A DNA stretch of 64,000 nt from JBGSQR01 sp964509295 (lineage in GTDB: Bacteria > Desulfobacterota > Desulfuromonadia > Geobacterales > Pseudopelobacteraceae). The stretch lies in assembly GCA_964509295.1 (NCBI GenBank), contig CAZDWS010000006.1, positions 162,562-226,561 on the forward strand, in the 5' to 3' direction. The position numbers and the translations under genes were made by a program. The notes beneath the pieces were generated by a model. That model was not told where the DNA came from. It saw only the letters and a list, made by a program, of their open reading frames with translations, and did no database searches. Below are positions 50,815 through 60,710 of the stretch, in pieces. The first letter of the stretch is position 1. Each line of letters opens with the position of its first letter.

Positions 50815-53199
50815 TTATGGCGTTGGCAGTTTTATACCGAGCACTTCATTGATTTTTTGTTCCAGTTTGTTCATCTGGTATGGTTTCTGGATAAAATAGG
50901 CCAAGCCCTTTTCAATAAACTTGCTGGCAATATCCTGTTCGCCGAAACCGCTGGAAATTATTATTGGCAGGTCGGGATTCATCTGGCGCAATTGAAGGAA
51001 AGTCTGTTCACCATCCATCCGTGGCATTGTCAGATCAAGTAAAACGCAAACAATTTTATCAGCACTTTGTTTGTATCTCTCAAGTGCTTCAATTCCGTCA
51101 GAAGCCATCAAAACCTTGAAACCGAACATTTCCAGCATGGTACTCACCATGTGGCGGATAATTTCCTCATCATCAACCAGCAGGATCGTACCGGTCATGT
51201 TCAAGCATGATTGTTCATACACCGCCTGGGTCAGGGGGCTGTTTTCAGAACAATCTGCCGCCGGTAGATAAACTGTGAATGTGGAGCCTTTGCCCGGTTC
51301 ACTATGGACAGTGATTGTCCCTTTATGCCCGCGAATGATGCCAAGCACGGCAGACATGCCCAGTCCGCGACCGGTAAATTTAGTTGTGAAAAAAGGTTCG
51401 AATAACTTGGTTTGCGTATCCTTATCCATTCCGCAGCCCGTATCCGTTACCTGTATATAGACGTATTTACCTTCCGGCAGTTTGTCGTCAATCCATGCTT
51501 TGGAAAAAAAAGACCGGTTACAATCTACTACACCGGTGTGGATGCTGATGTTGCCGTTGTTGTCTTCAATTGCTTCTGATGCATTTATTACCAGGTTCAT
51601 GATGATTTGGCAGAGCTGGGTAGAGTCAGCTTTTACGCGGGGCAGATCGTCCGTCAGTTCCAGGTTCAGTGTAGCTTTTTTAGATACGGAAACATCAAGC
51701 AGGGCGGTTATTTCACAAATTGACTTGTTAATATCCAGCGGCTCAATAATAAAGTGGCCCTTGCCGGAATAGGCCAGCATCTGATGAGCCAGGTCCGCTG
51801 CTCTTCGTGCTGCATGCTTGATTTCATGAATATAGTTGGAGGCTGACGGAGCGGATGTCATGGTCATCAGTGCCAGGTCAGCATTGCCGATAATTGCCAT
51901 CAGAATGTTGTTGAAGTCGTGGGCAATACCACCAGCCAAAACACCCAGGCTCTCCAGCTTCTGCACATGCAGCATCTGGGATTCAATCTGTTTTTTCTGA
52001 TCCTCCAGCCGTTTTTCTTCGGTGGCATCACGCCCGATTACCATCAGGTGCGGTTTGTTCTCAACGGAAAAACGGGATAGAAAATACCGGGCCGCCACAT
52101 GCTTGCCAAAAGTTGTGAAAAGTTCTGTTTCTATTGGTCGTGCAATGCCGTCAGTCAGAACTTTTTCTGCAACTTCAGTTATGCCGGCATGCTGCCATGA
52201 AAAAAGATTTTTGAAATTCTGCCGAAGCATTTCGTCGATACTTCCACCAGCAATATCTGCTGCAGCCTGGTTAACCAGCAGACAGTTTCCCGAATCCCCC
52301 TCAAAAACCCGTATGCCCATGGGTGAACTTTTCAGTAGTGTTTCAAGAAAGGCTAAAGCTTTGTGACTTGCTTCTTCGCTCTTTTTACGGGAGGTTATGT
52401 CAAAAAATATTGTTGCAAAACCATCTTTGTCCCATGGAATGGCCGAGATGCTGAACTGCTTTTTTAAAGGTTCAAAATAGGCTTCAAAATCAACCGGTTT
52501 ACCGGTGGAGACAACAGAGGAATACTCTGCCAGGTAAGGAGGTCGGTCCGTGTCGTAGGCCTTGGTGGCCAGTTTCCCAAGGACCTTTTCACGACGGATC
52601 CCGAGCGTCTTGACGTATGATCTGTTTACATCCTCAATAATATAGTCTTTGGGACTGCCATCCGGGTTCAGGACAATTCGGTGCAGGGCGACGCCTTCGT
52701 TCATTCTTTCAAACAGCTGGCGGAAGCGACTTTCACTCTGCCTTAGTGCCTCTTCTGCCTTTTCATGTTCTGCCAGCAGTATATTGTTTTTCAGGCTGAT
52801 GGTGATGGCGGCGGCAAGTGGCTCCAGAATATTGGCATGTTCAGAAAAATCACGTGAGGACATTGAGCCGAGGCCAAGTATGCCGATTACTCTGTCTTCA
52901 TGCAGGAGTGGGAGGGATGCAAAGGAACTCATACCGGCTTTTTTACACTCGTGCCAGGTGCAGCTTGGATCTGTTTTGATGTCCAGGCTATACATCGGTT
53001 TGCCATTTCGTGTGGCTATACCGCACAGGCATTCATCAATTTTGTGTTGTGGAGTATTATGATGGTTGACCAGATGGTCACTTCCAATGGTCGCCACCAG
53101 ATTAAGATCATCATTGTCGCGGACAAAGAGCAGCACCAAGTCTGGTTTGATGGTTCTGTAGATCAGCTCGATGATTTCTTTGTTGAAATGGCTGTTCAT
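50815..53199 (-). CDS. GAF-PAS-PAS hybrid sensor histidine kinase with receiver
   Basis: Domain order: GAF-like sensor (about 1-150), PAS (155-270), PAS (280-400), HisKA with AGGIAHDFNNIL (His about 430), HATPase with VTDTGCGMD and a G-box, and a C-terminal receiver (about 660-790; DDEEIIRH, LLDLTMPRMDG). It is cytoplasmic. It could signal to the neighbouring receiver-bearing GGDEF-EAL protein; that link is a guess. It converges on slyX. Confidence 0.9.
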   Translation of the reverse strand: MNSHFNKEIIELIYRTIKPDLVLLFVRDNDDLNLVATIGSDHLVNHHNTPQHKIDECLCGIATRNGKPMYSLDIKTDPSCTWHECKKAGMSSFASLPLLHEDRVIGILGLGSMSSRDFSEHANILEPLAAAITISLKNNILLAEHEKAEEALRQSESRFRQLFERMNEGVALHRIVLNPDGSPKDYIIEDVNRSYVKTLGIRREKVLGKLATKAYDTDRPPYLAEYSSVVSTGKPVDFEAYFEPLKKQFSISAIPWDKDGFATIFFDITSRKKSEEASHKALAFLETLLKSSPMGIRVFEGDSGNCLLVNQAAADIAGGSIDEMLRQNFKNLFSWQHAGITEVAEKVLTDGIARPIETELFTTFGKHVAARYFLSRFSVENKPHLMVIGRDATEEKRLEDQKKQIESQMLHVQKLESLGVLAGGIAHDFNNILMAIIGNADLALMTMTSAPSASNYIHEIKHAARRAADLAHQMLAYSGKGHFIIEPLDINKSICEITALLDVSVSKKATLNLELTDDLPRVKADSTQLCQIIMNLVINASEAIEDNNGNISIHTGVVDCNRSFFSKAWIDDKLPEGKYVYIQVTDTGCGMDKDTQTKLFEPFFTTKFTGRGLGMSAVLGIIRGHKGTITVHSEPGKGSTFTVYLPAADCSENSPLTQAVYEQSCLNMTGTILLVDDEEIIRHMVSTMLEMFGFKVLMASDGIEALERYKQSADKIVCVLLDLTMPRMDGEQTFLQLRQMNPDLPIIISSGFGEQDIASKFIEKGLAYFIQKPYQMNKLEQKINEVLGIKLPTP

Positions 53200-53556
53200 G
53201 CTGTTGCCACCATTGCTTGCCGGAAATTTTACAGGTGAGAAGTCGTGATAGTTTTAAAGGCGGGATGATACTAATACAAATATTTTAGTTTTACAATGAC
53301 TTGCCTTCAAAAGACTTGAATCTGAGATAAGTGTATGTTATTGCGTTTAAAGTACTTGTTTAAATCTTCCCATTTTTTTTAGATGCGAAGTGCCTGGAGC
53401 GGATTGCAGGCCATTCAATCAGTCTTGCCGAGATAGTGGTTTTCACGATATCAGAGATTCCGAACGTTATGCCTATTGAAATCCCTTTACAAAGGCGTAT
53501 CATTCTAACTTAGCAAGTCTGGATCATCCCATAATGATCAGCTTAAGGGACCTACC
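53200..53556. other. 357-base stretch without a gene
   Basis: This AT-rich gap separates the kinase and the next cyclase, which diverge. I see no repeat, terminator or confident promoter in it; it should contain the promoters of both genes. Confidence 0.5.
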
Positions 53557-54381
53557 GTGATTTCATTCATGGCAAATAGTCTTGTATTTGGTGGTGCCCT
53601 GATATTGGTGTGTTCCCTGTTTACCACACGGCGATTGATTGCAAGATTGACCCAAGGCCCGGTGCGTACCAACTGGTATGCACTTTCGGTGCTAATCGTG
53701 TTATTTGTCCTTGGTTATCTGGGATACGCCTGGGCTTTCCGGGATAACCACTCGCATCTGCTTGACCTGATTGTTCCGTTCGTGTTCTTTTTTGGCGCCT
53801 GTTTTGTGTGGCTTACGACCTCTCTTTCGCTGCAAACCGCCGTGGATGTTTTGCGATTAAGTCTGCTTGAGCAAGAGAACAGCGTAGATCCATTGACCGG
53901 CGTTTACAATCGCCGTTTTCTCGAGCGCCACCTGAGCGAGGAAGTCACACGGGCGCGCAAATACGTCCTGCCATTATCCATAATTCTGATTGATATCGAC
54001 CATTTCAAGTTGATAAATGACAGTTATGGTCATCAGGCTGGCGATCAGGTACTGGCGTCATTCGCAAATCTGCTTAAAAGACAACTTCGAGAGCCTGATA
54101 TTCTTGCGCGTTATGGTGGCGAAGAGTTCATGGTCGTTGCTCCGCAGACGCCCCACCAGAATGCTGTCGAGCTGGCGGAGCGGTTGCGCATGCGCATCGA
54201 AGCAAATAGTTTATATCTGGCCAACACACAGGATGGAACACAAAAGGTTCATCTGACCTGTAGTGCCGGGGTGGCAAGTCTTGAAGGTGAATTGGATAGT
54301 ATGGAAAAACTTGTGCACCTTGCCGATGATAATCTTTACCGTGCGAAAAGTGCAGGGCGCAATCGTGTCTTTGCGGACTAA
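53557..54381 (+). CDS. Membrane-bound GGDEF diguanylate cyclase
   Basis: Three hydrophobic helices (about 5-23, 42-60, 70-90) precede a GGDEF domain with the active-site form RYGGEEFMVV. REPD lies five residues before GGEEF, matching an inhibitory site. The start is a GTG at 53557 with AAGGGA about 10 bases upstream; the next ATG is four codons in. No partner gene is evident. Confidence 0.9.
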   Translation: MISFMANSLVFGGALILVCSLFTTRRLIARLTQGPVRTNWYALSVLIVLFVLGYLGYAWAFRDNHSHLLDLIVPFVFFFGACFVWLTTSLSLQTAVDVLRLSLLEQENSVDPLTGVYNRRFLERHLSEEVTRARKYVLPLSIILIDIDHFKLINDSYGHQAGDQVLASFANLLKRQLREPDILARYGGEEFMVVAPQTPHQNAVELAERLRMRIEANSLYLANTQDGTQKVHLTCSAGVASLEGELDSMEKLVHLADDNLYRAKSAGRNRVFAD

Positions 54382-54401
54382 ATCGCGAAAAGCCGGTTTG
54401 A

Positions 54402-54662
54402 TTATGCCTTGTATGTCAATGTTTCAGCATAGCAGAACCAGGCCGAAACACCGATGGTGCCCTGCATGATGTAACGGATCAGTTTGCTCAGTTTGCCGCA
54501 GTTTAAATCATCCGTAGGTTTGAAACATTCAGTTTCATCACCGTACAAAATCTCCCGAACCTGTTTGATGCCGGACTTGGGTGTCCCCCTGACTATTATA
54601 AACTCCGTTTGCATCTCCTCGCTGGCTTCAGTCTCCTCATTTGCGTATAGATACTTTTCCAT
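54402..54662 (-). CDS. Small hypothetical protein
   Basis: The 86-residue protein is acidic at the start, with a conserved-looking middle (EFIIVRGTPKSGIKQVREILYG) that I do not recognise and a C-terminal hydrophobic stretch. AAGGAG lies nine bases before the ATG, which supports translation. The middle resembles regulators with an SGIKQVRE phrase, but no family can be named. Confidence 0.5.
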   Translation of the reverse strand: MEKYLYANEETEASEEMQTEFIIVRGTPKSGIKQVREILYGDETECFKPTDDLNCGKLSKLIRYIMQGTIGVSAWFCYAETLTYKA

Positions 54663-54800
54663 AATTTGCTACTCCTTTTTATTTGGCTTCCGGTGACGAC
54701 TGCTTGAATGTGTAATTGGAGTATATTTACTTTTTATATAAATTTAAAATATTGATTATTTATGAAATGATTGAAATAATATATGAAAGTGAGGTGATTT

Positions 54801-55694
54801 ATGGAACTAAGGCAGCTTAAATATTTTCAGCTGGTCAGCAGGTTGGGTGGTGTTACAAGGGCGGCGGAACAGTGCCATGTAGCTCAACCGGCCATCTCGA
54901 TTGCCATTCAGAAGCTTGAGGAGGAATTGGGAGTGCAGCTGTTTGATCGTTACCAGAAAAAAATAGTGCTGACTTCCATCGGGCATATTTTCCTGCAGCG
55001 GGTAGATGATATTTTGGACCGTGTTAATAATTCGGTAAAAGAGATGGATGATTACAGAAAACTGCAGAGAGGTGCCATACGCATAGGTATTCCGCCCATG
55101 CTGGGAGCCTTCCTGTTTCCCTACATATTCAGCAAATTTCAAAAAGAACATCCGGATCTGGAACTTTCCATAATAGAAGAGGGCACACTGGCCATAAAAG
55201 TTCTGCTGGAACAGGGAGAGCTTGATGTGGGGATAATCATGGTTACCGAGACCAGTACTGACCTGGAAACCACGCCGATTACCAAAAGTGAAATTTCCGT
55301 CTGTTTTCACCATGAACATCCACTCCGGCATTTGGATAAAATACCTTTCAATATATTGAAGGATGAGAAGTTCATACTGCTAAAGGAAGATACCTATGCT
55401 AGACAGATTGTTATGGAAGAGTGCGCTAGAAACCGGTTCACACCCAGTATCGCCTTTTCATCAAATCAGATTGAAACAGTACTCAGGCTGGTGGAACAGC
55501 AAGTGGGGATTACCTTTTTGATAGAATCTCTGGTAAACAAAAACTCGACTATTGAAAGCCGTCCACTTGTTGAACCGCTGTATGTTCAGGCCGGACTGGC
55601 CTGGAACAAAAAGCGCTATCTGTCCCATGCTGCGCAGGCTTTTATAGATGCCATCAAAAACGATCCGATGCGGTTTGAGGGGGTTGGCGGTTAA
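54801..55694 (+). CDS. LysR family transcriptional regulator
   Basis: An N-terminal winged helix-turn-helix (LRQLKYFQLVSRLGGVTRAAEQCHVAQPAIS in outline; TRAAEQCHVAQPAIS is the recognition part) and a periplasmic-binding-like effector domain over 297 residues mark LysR. The inducer is unknown. It converges on the exporter operon rather than diverging from it, so the exporter is not the obvious target. Confidence 0.9.
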   Translation: MELRQLKYFQLVSRLGGVTRAAEQCHVAQPAISIAIQKLEEELGVQLFDRYQKKIVLTSIGHIFLQRVDDILDRVNNSVKEMDDYRKLQRGAIRIGIPPMLGAFLFPYIFSKFQKEHPDLELSIIEEGTLAIKVLLEQGELDVGIIMVTETSTDLETTPITKSEISVCFHHEHPLRHLDKIPFNILKDEKFILLKEDTYARQIVMEECARNRFTPSIAFSSNQIETVLRLVEQQVGITFLIESLVNKNSTIESRPLVEPLYVQAGLAWNKKRYLSHAAQAFIDAIKNDPMRFEGVGG

Positions 55695-55756
55695 TTGACG
55701 AAAAGTTCGAGCTGGTTTTGCTTGAATGGCAGGGGTTATTAATATTGAATACGGAA

Positions 55757-56887
55757 TTACCCGACTGTCTTCCTGAATCGCCAGATGGCAAATGAAAGTA
55801 CCGTTATGCCTATCGCGGCTAATGCGACCAGTTGTGACCAGAGCACCCAGAAGCCGGTTCCTTTCAGAAAAATACCTCTGATGATGACCATATAGAAACG
55901 TAACGGATTCAGCAGGGTCAGCCATTGCACCGGCTCGGGCATATTCTCGATGGGGAAGGCAAAACCGGAGAGCAGCATAGCCGGAAAGATGACGAAAAAG
56001 GCGGTCATCATTGCCTGTTGCTGGGTCTGGCTGATACTGGAGATCATCAGGCCGATGCCGAGCGAGCTCATCAGGAAGAGGGTGGTGGCCAGAAAAAGCA
56101 GCAAAAGACTGCCGCGTACCGGTACATCGAAGACCAGCGCTCCCACCAGGCTGATCAGTGCCACATCAATATAACCGATCAACACAAAAGGCAGCGTCTT
56201 GCCCAGAATGAACTCGCTCTTGCGGATCGGTGTGACGATGACCTGCTCGATGGTACCGATCTCCTTTTCCCGCACAATGGCCATGGAGGAGAGCAGCATG
56301 GTGATGACAAAGAGGATGTTGGTAATGACCGCCGGAACATAGAAGGGGGGACTTTCCAGGTTTTCGTTGAACCAGGCCCGGCTGGCCAGTTGTACCTGGC
56401 CGATACGCGTAGCGTTTCCGCTGTGGCGTTTGATGAAATCGGTCTGCAATTTGGTGTTGTATTCCGTAGACAGACGCCCCAGGTAGCCCATGACCACACC
56501 GGCTGTGTTGGAGTCGCTGCCGTCCAGCAGCGCCTGAACCGCGGCGTTTTCTCCCCTGGTCAGCAGCTCCCTGAAACCGTGCTCGATCTTGATGACAACC
56601 CGCACCTTGCCGTGGTCCAGCAGGGCAGTAGCTTCCTGATCATTGGTGATGTGACGGGTCAGCCGGAAATGCCCGGACGAAGTCAGAATCTCCACCAGTT
56701 CCCTGCTTTCACTGCTGTTGTCCCGATCCATGACTGCCGTGGGGATGTTTTTCACATCCATATTGACCGCATAGCCGAAAATTACAGTCTGCAGAGCAGG
56801 CAGCACAAAGAGCACAATCCGCATGCGCGGGTCGCGAAAGACCTGGATGAACTCTTTGATCAGCATGGCACGTAAGCGTTCAAACAT
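55757..56887 (-). CDS. ABC-2 type transporter permease (YbhR-like)
   Basis: A first helix, a large extracytoplasmic loop and five C-terminal helices over 376 residues give the ABC-2 layout (FVLPALQTVIFGYAVNMDVKN at the start and the conserved EKEIGTIEQVIVTPI motif). It is a subunit of the YbhGFSR-type drug or cation exporter and is related to the next gene. It is the last gene of the operon. Confidence 0.9.
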   Translation of the reverse strand: MFERLRAMLIKEFIQVFRDPRMRIVLFVLPALQTVIFGYAVNMDVKNIPTAVMDRDNSSESRELVEILTSSGHFRLTRHITNDQEATALLDHGKVRVVIKIEHGFRELLTRGENAAVQALLDGSDSNTAGVVMGYLGRLSTEYNTKLQTDFIKRHSGNATRIGQVQLASRAWFNENLESPPFYVPAVITNILFVITMLLSSMAIVREKEIGTIEQVIVTPIRKSEFILGKTLPFVLIGYIDVALISLVGALVFDVPVRGSLLLLFLATTLFLMSSLGIGLMISSISQTQQQAMMTAFFVIFPAMLLSGFAFPIENMPEPVQWLTLLNPLRFYMVIIRGIFLKGTGFWVLWSQLVALAAIGITVLSFAIWRFRKTVG

Positions 56888-56903
56888 TTAACAACCTCTG
56901 TGG

Positions 56904-58037
56904 CTAAGTGATTTTCTTCTTAAACTTCTTCACCGCCACCGTCATCACAATTACCCCGAACAAAACCAGAAACAGCACCTCCGGCCACATTACTCCTAGC
57001 CCCACATCTTTCAGGTAAATCCCCCTCAGTATGAAGACAAAATAACGGGCCGTGATGATGTGGGTCACGCCCTGTATGGGTGCCGGCATGTTTTCAATAG
57101 GGAAGATGAAACCGGAGAGCAGGAAGGCCGGCAGTACGGTTGTGATAATCGCCAGCTGACTGGCCAATAGCTGGCTTTTGGTAATAATGCTGAGCAGCAT
57201 GCCAAAGGCCATTGCCCCGAACAGGAAGATCAGTGCCAGGGGTGTCATCAGCCAGAGGCTGCCGCGCATGGGTACATCAAAGACAAATTCGCCGACAGCG
57301 ATACAGAGAATCAGGTCCAGAATTCCGATGCAGAAATAAGGGGCCATTTTGCCCCAGATCAGTTCTGCACCTGTAACCGGAGTGGCCATCAGCTGTTCCA
57401 TGGTGCCGGTTTCCCATTCGCGTGCGATGCAGAGTGAAGTCAGGATGGCGGCCATGATCATCATGACTACTGCGATCAGGCCGGGGAAGATGAAGTTGCG
57501 GGAAACCATGTCGCTGTTGTACCAGACTCGCGGTACAAGCTCCAGGGATGGGGCTTTTGCTTTTACGCCTGTGCGGAGCAGCTGTTTCAGTGCAATCTGC
57601 CGTGAAAAGGTCAGGGCGGTCGCTTCGGCATAACCGAGGGCGATGGTGGCGCTGTTGGGGTCGCTGCCATCCAGAATAACCTGGAGGGTGACGGTTTCAC
57701 CCTGTGACAGCTGGCGTGTCAGGTCTGGCGGAATGACTATGGCGATCATTGCATCGCGCCGGTCGATGGCTAGTTCAATCTGCCGGTAATCGGAAACATG
57801 CTGTTTCAGGTCAAAGTAGCGAGACCCGCTGAAGCGGCTGATCAGTTCCCGGCTTTCGATGCTGTCCCCCTGATTCCAGACAACAAGCGGAACCCGGTCC
57901 ACATCCATGGTCAAGGCATAGCCGAACAGGAACAGCAGCAGCATGGGCATGCCGATCCCCATCATCAGGCTGCGCGGATCACGCAGTACGTGCAGAAATT
58001 CCTTTTTGGCAACAGCTTTCAGGCGGCGCAGGTTCAT
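56904..58037 (-). CDS. ABC-2 type transporter permease (YbhS-like)
   Basis: This 377-residue permease is a paralogue of the next one, with MLLLFLFGYALTMDVDRVP at the start and AREWETGTMEQLMATPV as the ABC-2 mark. The start overlaps the end of the ATPase gene by four bases (ATGA), and it lies 17 bases before the second permease. The two permeases probably form a heterodimer. Confidence 0.9.
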   Translation of the reverse strand: MNLRRLKAVAKKEFLHVLRDPRSLMMGIGMPMLLLFLFGYALTMDVDRVPLVVWNQGDSIESRELISRFSGSRYFDLKQHVSDYRQIELAIDRRDAMIAIVIPPDLTRQLSQGETVTLQVILDGSDPNSATIALGYAEATALTFSRQIALKQLLRTGVKAKAPSLELVPRVWYNSDMVSRNFIFPGLIAVVMMIMAAILTSLCIAREWETGTMEQLMATPVTGAELIWGKMAPYFCIGILDLILCIAVGEFVFDVPMRGSLWLMTPLALIFLFGAMAFGMLLSIITKSQLLASQLAIITTVLPAFLLSGFIFPIENMPAPIQGVTHIITARYFVFILRGIYLKDVGLGVMWPEVLFLVLFGVIVMTVAVKKFKKKIT

Positions 58038-59557
58038 GGTTTGTCATGTTCCTCAATCAGGCCGATAAACACATCTTCCAGTGTCGGCAGTCTGCCGTCA
58101 ACAGCCCGTTCCTGTTTCAGTTCCAACGGTGTTCCCACAGCCACCAGTTCCCCCTGGTAAATCAGGGCCAGGCGGTCACAGTATTCGGCCTCATCCATGT
58201 AGTGGGTAGTGACAAAAACAGTCACACCCTTGTTGGCCAATGTGTAGATCAGCTGCCAGAACTTGCGGCGGCTTAGCGGGTCAACGCCGGAGGTGGGTTC
58301 GTCCAGAAAAATAATCGGCGGTTCATGCAGAATGGCGCAGCCAAGAGCCAGACGTTGCCGCCAGCCGCCTGACAGCTCTCCGGCGTTGGAACTGCGACGC
58401 TCAGTCAGGCCGGCCATTTCAATCACCCATTCGGTTCTCTGCTTACGCTTTTCTGCCGAAAGCCGGTAGACACCGGCGTAGAAGGCGATGTTTTCTTCAA
58501 CGGTCAGATCCTCATACAGTGAGAAACGCTGGCTCATGTAGCCGATATTTTCTTTGATCAGTTCCGGTTGGGTGGAGATGTCGAAACCGGCAACGGTGCC
58601 GCTACCGGAAGTGGGCGGCAGGATTCCGCACATCATGCGGATAGTGGTGGATTTGCCGGCACCGTTCGGGCCCAGGAAACCGAAAATCTGGCCGCGAGGT
58701 ACGGTCAGGCTGACTTTATTGACTGCTTTGAAGTCGCCGAAGTTTTTTGAGATGTGGTTAAGCGAAACCGCATCGGTTGGCGTGGTAAGGCTGGGTTCAG
58801 TCTTAACCTCAACCTTGACCTTGATCTGCTCCTCCCCACCCATCATAACCATGAATACATCTTCAAGTGTAGGATCCTGAACTTTATCCTTTGCCAGCAG
58901 CTTGAGGTTTTCAGGCGTGTCGCAGGCCAGCAGCTTTCCACGGTGCAGCAGGCCGACGCGATCACAGCGTTCAGCTTCATCCAGATAAGCGGTTGCGACT
59001 AGAATAGTCACACCTTCGCCGCGCAACTCCTGCAGGATGCGCCAGAAATCGCGCCTGGAAACCGGGTCAACGCCATTGGTCGGTTCATCCAGCAGCAATA
59101 TTTCCGGTTTGTGGATCAGGGCGCAACAGAGCCCCAGTTTCTGTTTCATGCCGCCGGAAAGTTTGCCCGCCTGGCGACCGATAAATGGTGTCATGCCGCT
59201 GAAAGCCAGCAACCGCGCGATTCTGGCAATTCTTTCAGCTTCCGAAACATCAAACAGGTCGGCATAAAACCTGATGTTCTCCCCAACGGTCAGATCAGGA
59301 TAAAGACCGAAGCGCTGACTCATGTAGCCGATTTCACTCTGTACCGATCCCAGGTTTGTGCTCAACTGACCAAGCAGGCGTGACTCACCTTCTGTCGGAT
59401 CCATTACACCGGTCAGCATACGCAGGGTGGTGGTTTTACCGGCACCGTCAGAACCGACCAGACCGAACAGCTCACCTTTGGTGATTGTCAGATTCAGGTT
59501 ATCCACGGCGGTCAGGTCGTGGAAGCGTTTTGTGAGGTCTTTGGCGATTATGGTCAT
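58034..59557 (-). CDS. ABC transporter ATPase with two fused nucleotide-binding domains (YbhF-like)
   Basis: Two complete ABC domains are fused in 507 residues. The first has LVGSDGAGKTTTL, LSGGMKQKLGL and LLDEPTNGVDP; the second has FLGPNGAGKSTTI, LSGGWRQRLALG and FLDEPTSGVDP. The signatures, Walker A and Walker B are all intact, so both sites should be active. It powers the two permeases and the HlyD-type adaptor. Confidence 0.95.
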   Translation of the reverse strand: MTIIAKDLTKRFHDLTAVDNLNLTITKGELFGLVGSDGAGKTTTLRMLTGVMDPTEGESRLLGQLSTNLGSVQSEIGYMSQRFGLYPDLTVGENIRFYADLFDVSEAERIARIARLLAFSGMTPFIGRQAGKLSGGMKQKLGLCCALIHKPEILLLDEPTNGVDPVSRRDFWRILQELRGEGVTILVATAYLDEAERCDRVGLLHRGKLLACDTPENLKLLAKDKVQDPTLEDVFMVMMGGEEQIKVKVEVKTEPSLTTPTDAVSLNHISKNFGDFKAVNKVSLTVPRGQIFGFLGPNGAGKSTTIRMMCGILPPTSGSGTVAGFDISTQPELIKENIGYMSQRFSLYEDLTVEENIAFYAGVYRLSAEKRKQRTEWVIEMAGLTERRSSNAGELSGGWRQRLALGCAILHEPPIIFLDEPTSGVDPLSRRKFWQLIYTLANKGVTVFVTTHYMDEAEYCDRLALIYQGELVAVGTPLELKQERAVDGRLPTLEDVFIGLIEEHDKP

Positions 59558-59587
59558 GTACTATCCGGATTATTAATCTAAAAAGGT

Positions 59588-59691
59588 TCCCTCTCCCTGT
59601 GGGAGAGGGCTAGGGTGAGGGAGGTTTTGATTTTAATTTCTAGAAACTCCCTCATTCGGCCTTCGGCCACCTTCTCCCAGAGGGAGAAGGA
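59588..59691. repeat. Long inverted repeat of CCCTCTCCC type
   Basis: TCCCTCTCCCTGTGGGAGAGGG with GGTGAGGGA is matched by an imperfect inverse containing TCCCTCATTCGG, CTTCTCCCAGAGGGAGAAGG and flanking A runs. It resembles dispersed intergenic repeats found in many genomes. It lies between the ATPase and the adaptor genes. Confidence 0.8.
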
Positions 59692-59714
59692 TTAAAAGAA
59701 ATGTTGCCTTGTGG

Positions 59715-60710
59715 CTATGGCTTATGATCTACCAAAACAATAACCGCATCAGCCGGCATGCCCGGTTTCAGTTCCATCTTGGGATTGGGCAGGGTGATCT
59801 TGATCCGGTAAACCAGTTTGACCCGTTCCTTTTCGGTTTGTACATTTTTGGGTGTGAACTCGGCCTGGGCCGATATGAAACTGATCCGACCTTCAAACCA
59901 GCGGTCCGGCCAGGTATCTGTCTTTACACGAGCAGTCTGGCCGACCTTGACACGACCCAGTTCATTTTCAGGGATGTAGGCTCGCAACCAGACTTCATCC
60001 ATTTTACCGATGGTCAAAACCGGGGCTCCAGGGGTCAGCATTTCTCCAGGTTCGGCATGCTTGGACAGCACCAGTCCGTCCAGCGTTGATGTTAATACGG
60101 TTTGAGATAATCTGGTTTCTGCAATTGAAAAACCGGCTCCCGATGATTCGGCGCGGGCGCGCTTCTCTCTGACCGCATCCGGTCTGGGGCCGATACGCAG
60201 CAATCTGAGCCGCTCTTCAGCTTCACGGACAGCGGCAGCAGATGCATCACGGCCAGCCCGCGCCGCATCCAGCTCCTTTTGCGGTATAACTTCCCGCTTG
60301 AAAAGCTGCTCCATGCGGACGGCATCTTTTGCTGCCCTGTCGGCGTCCGCCTTGATGCGGGCCAGAGCAGCCTCTCCCTGGGAAATCTCTTCGCGCCTGT
60401 TTCCGGCTTGCAGGTCAGCCAGGCCTGCCTGTGCTGCGCGATGGTCCGCTGCCCTGGCATTGCGCTCATCACGCAGTTCTTCATCTTCCAGGCGGGCCAG
60501 TATCTGCCCTGATTTGACAATTTCACCTTCATCCACCAGTCGCTTTGAAAGTCTGCCGCCTACTTTAAATGCCAGTTCAACAGAGGTGACTTCAATTGTG
60601 CCAGATACTTTCAGTTCGTTCATATTTCCGGACTTATGACGAGTTACCAAAAACACAACGGCAGCAATTATCAGAATAACTATCAGAGCGATCACCGCTT
60701 TTTTGTTCAT
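59715..60710 (-). CDS. HlyD family membrane-fusion adaptor (YbhG-like)
   Basis: The 331-residue protein has an N-terminal signal anchor (about 5-23), a lipoyl-like half with VELAFKVGGRLSKRLVDEGEIV, a long coiled coil and a beta-barrel half (LTSTLDGLVLSKHAEPGEMLTPG). It links the inner-membrane exporter to an outer-membrane channel. It leads the ybhG-F-S-R order; no TolC gene is present. Confidence 0.9.
   Translation of the reverse strand: MNKKAVIALIVILIIAAVVFLVTRHKSGNMNELKVSGTIEVTSVELAFKVGGRLSKRLVDEGEIVKSGQILARLEDEELRDERNARAADHRAAQAGLADLQAGNRREEISQGEAALARIKADADRAAKDAVRMEQLFKREVIPQKELDAARAGRDASAAAVREAEERLRLLRIGPRPDAVREKRARAESSGAGFSIAETRLSQTVLTSTLDGLVLSKHAEPGEMLTPGAPVLTIGKMDEVWLRAYIPENELGRVKVGQTARVKTDTWPDRWFEGRISFISAQAEFTPKNVQTEKERVKLVYRIKITLPNPKMELKPGMPADAVIVLVDHKP

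Noticed and set aside
55925..56875. Open frame antisense to a permease gene (316 codons)
   Set aside because: The translation is rich in His and Gln with no fold marks, and the permease on the other strand is certain.
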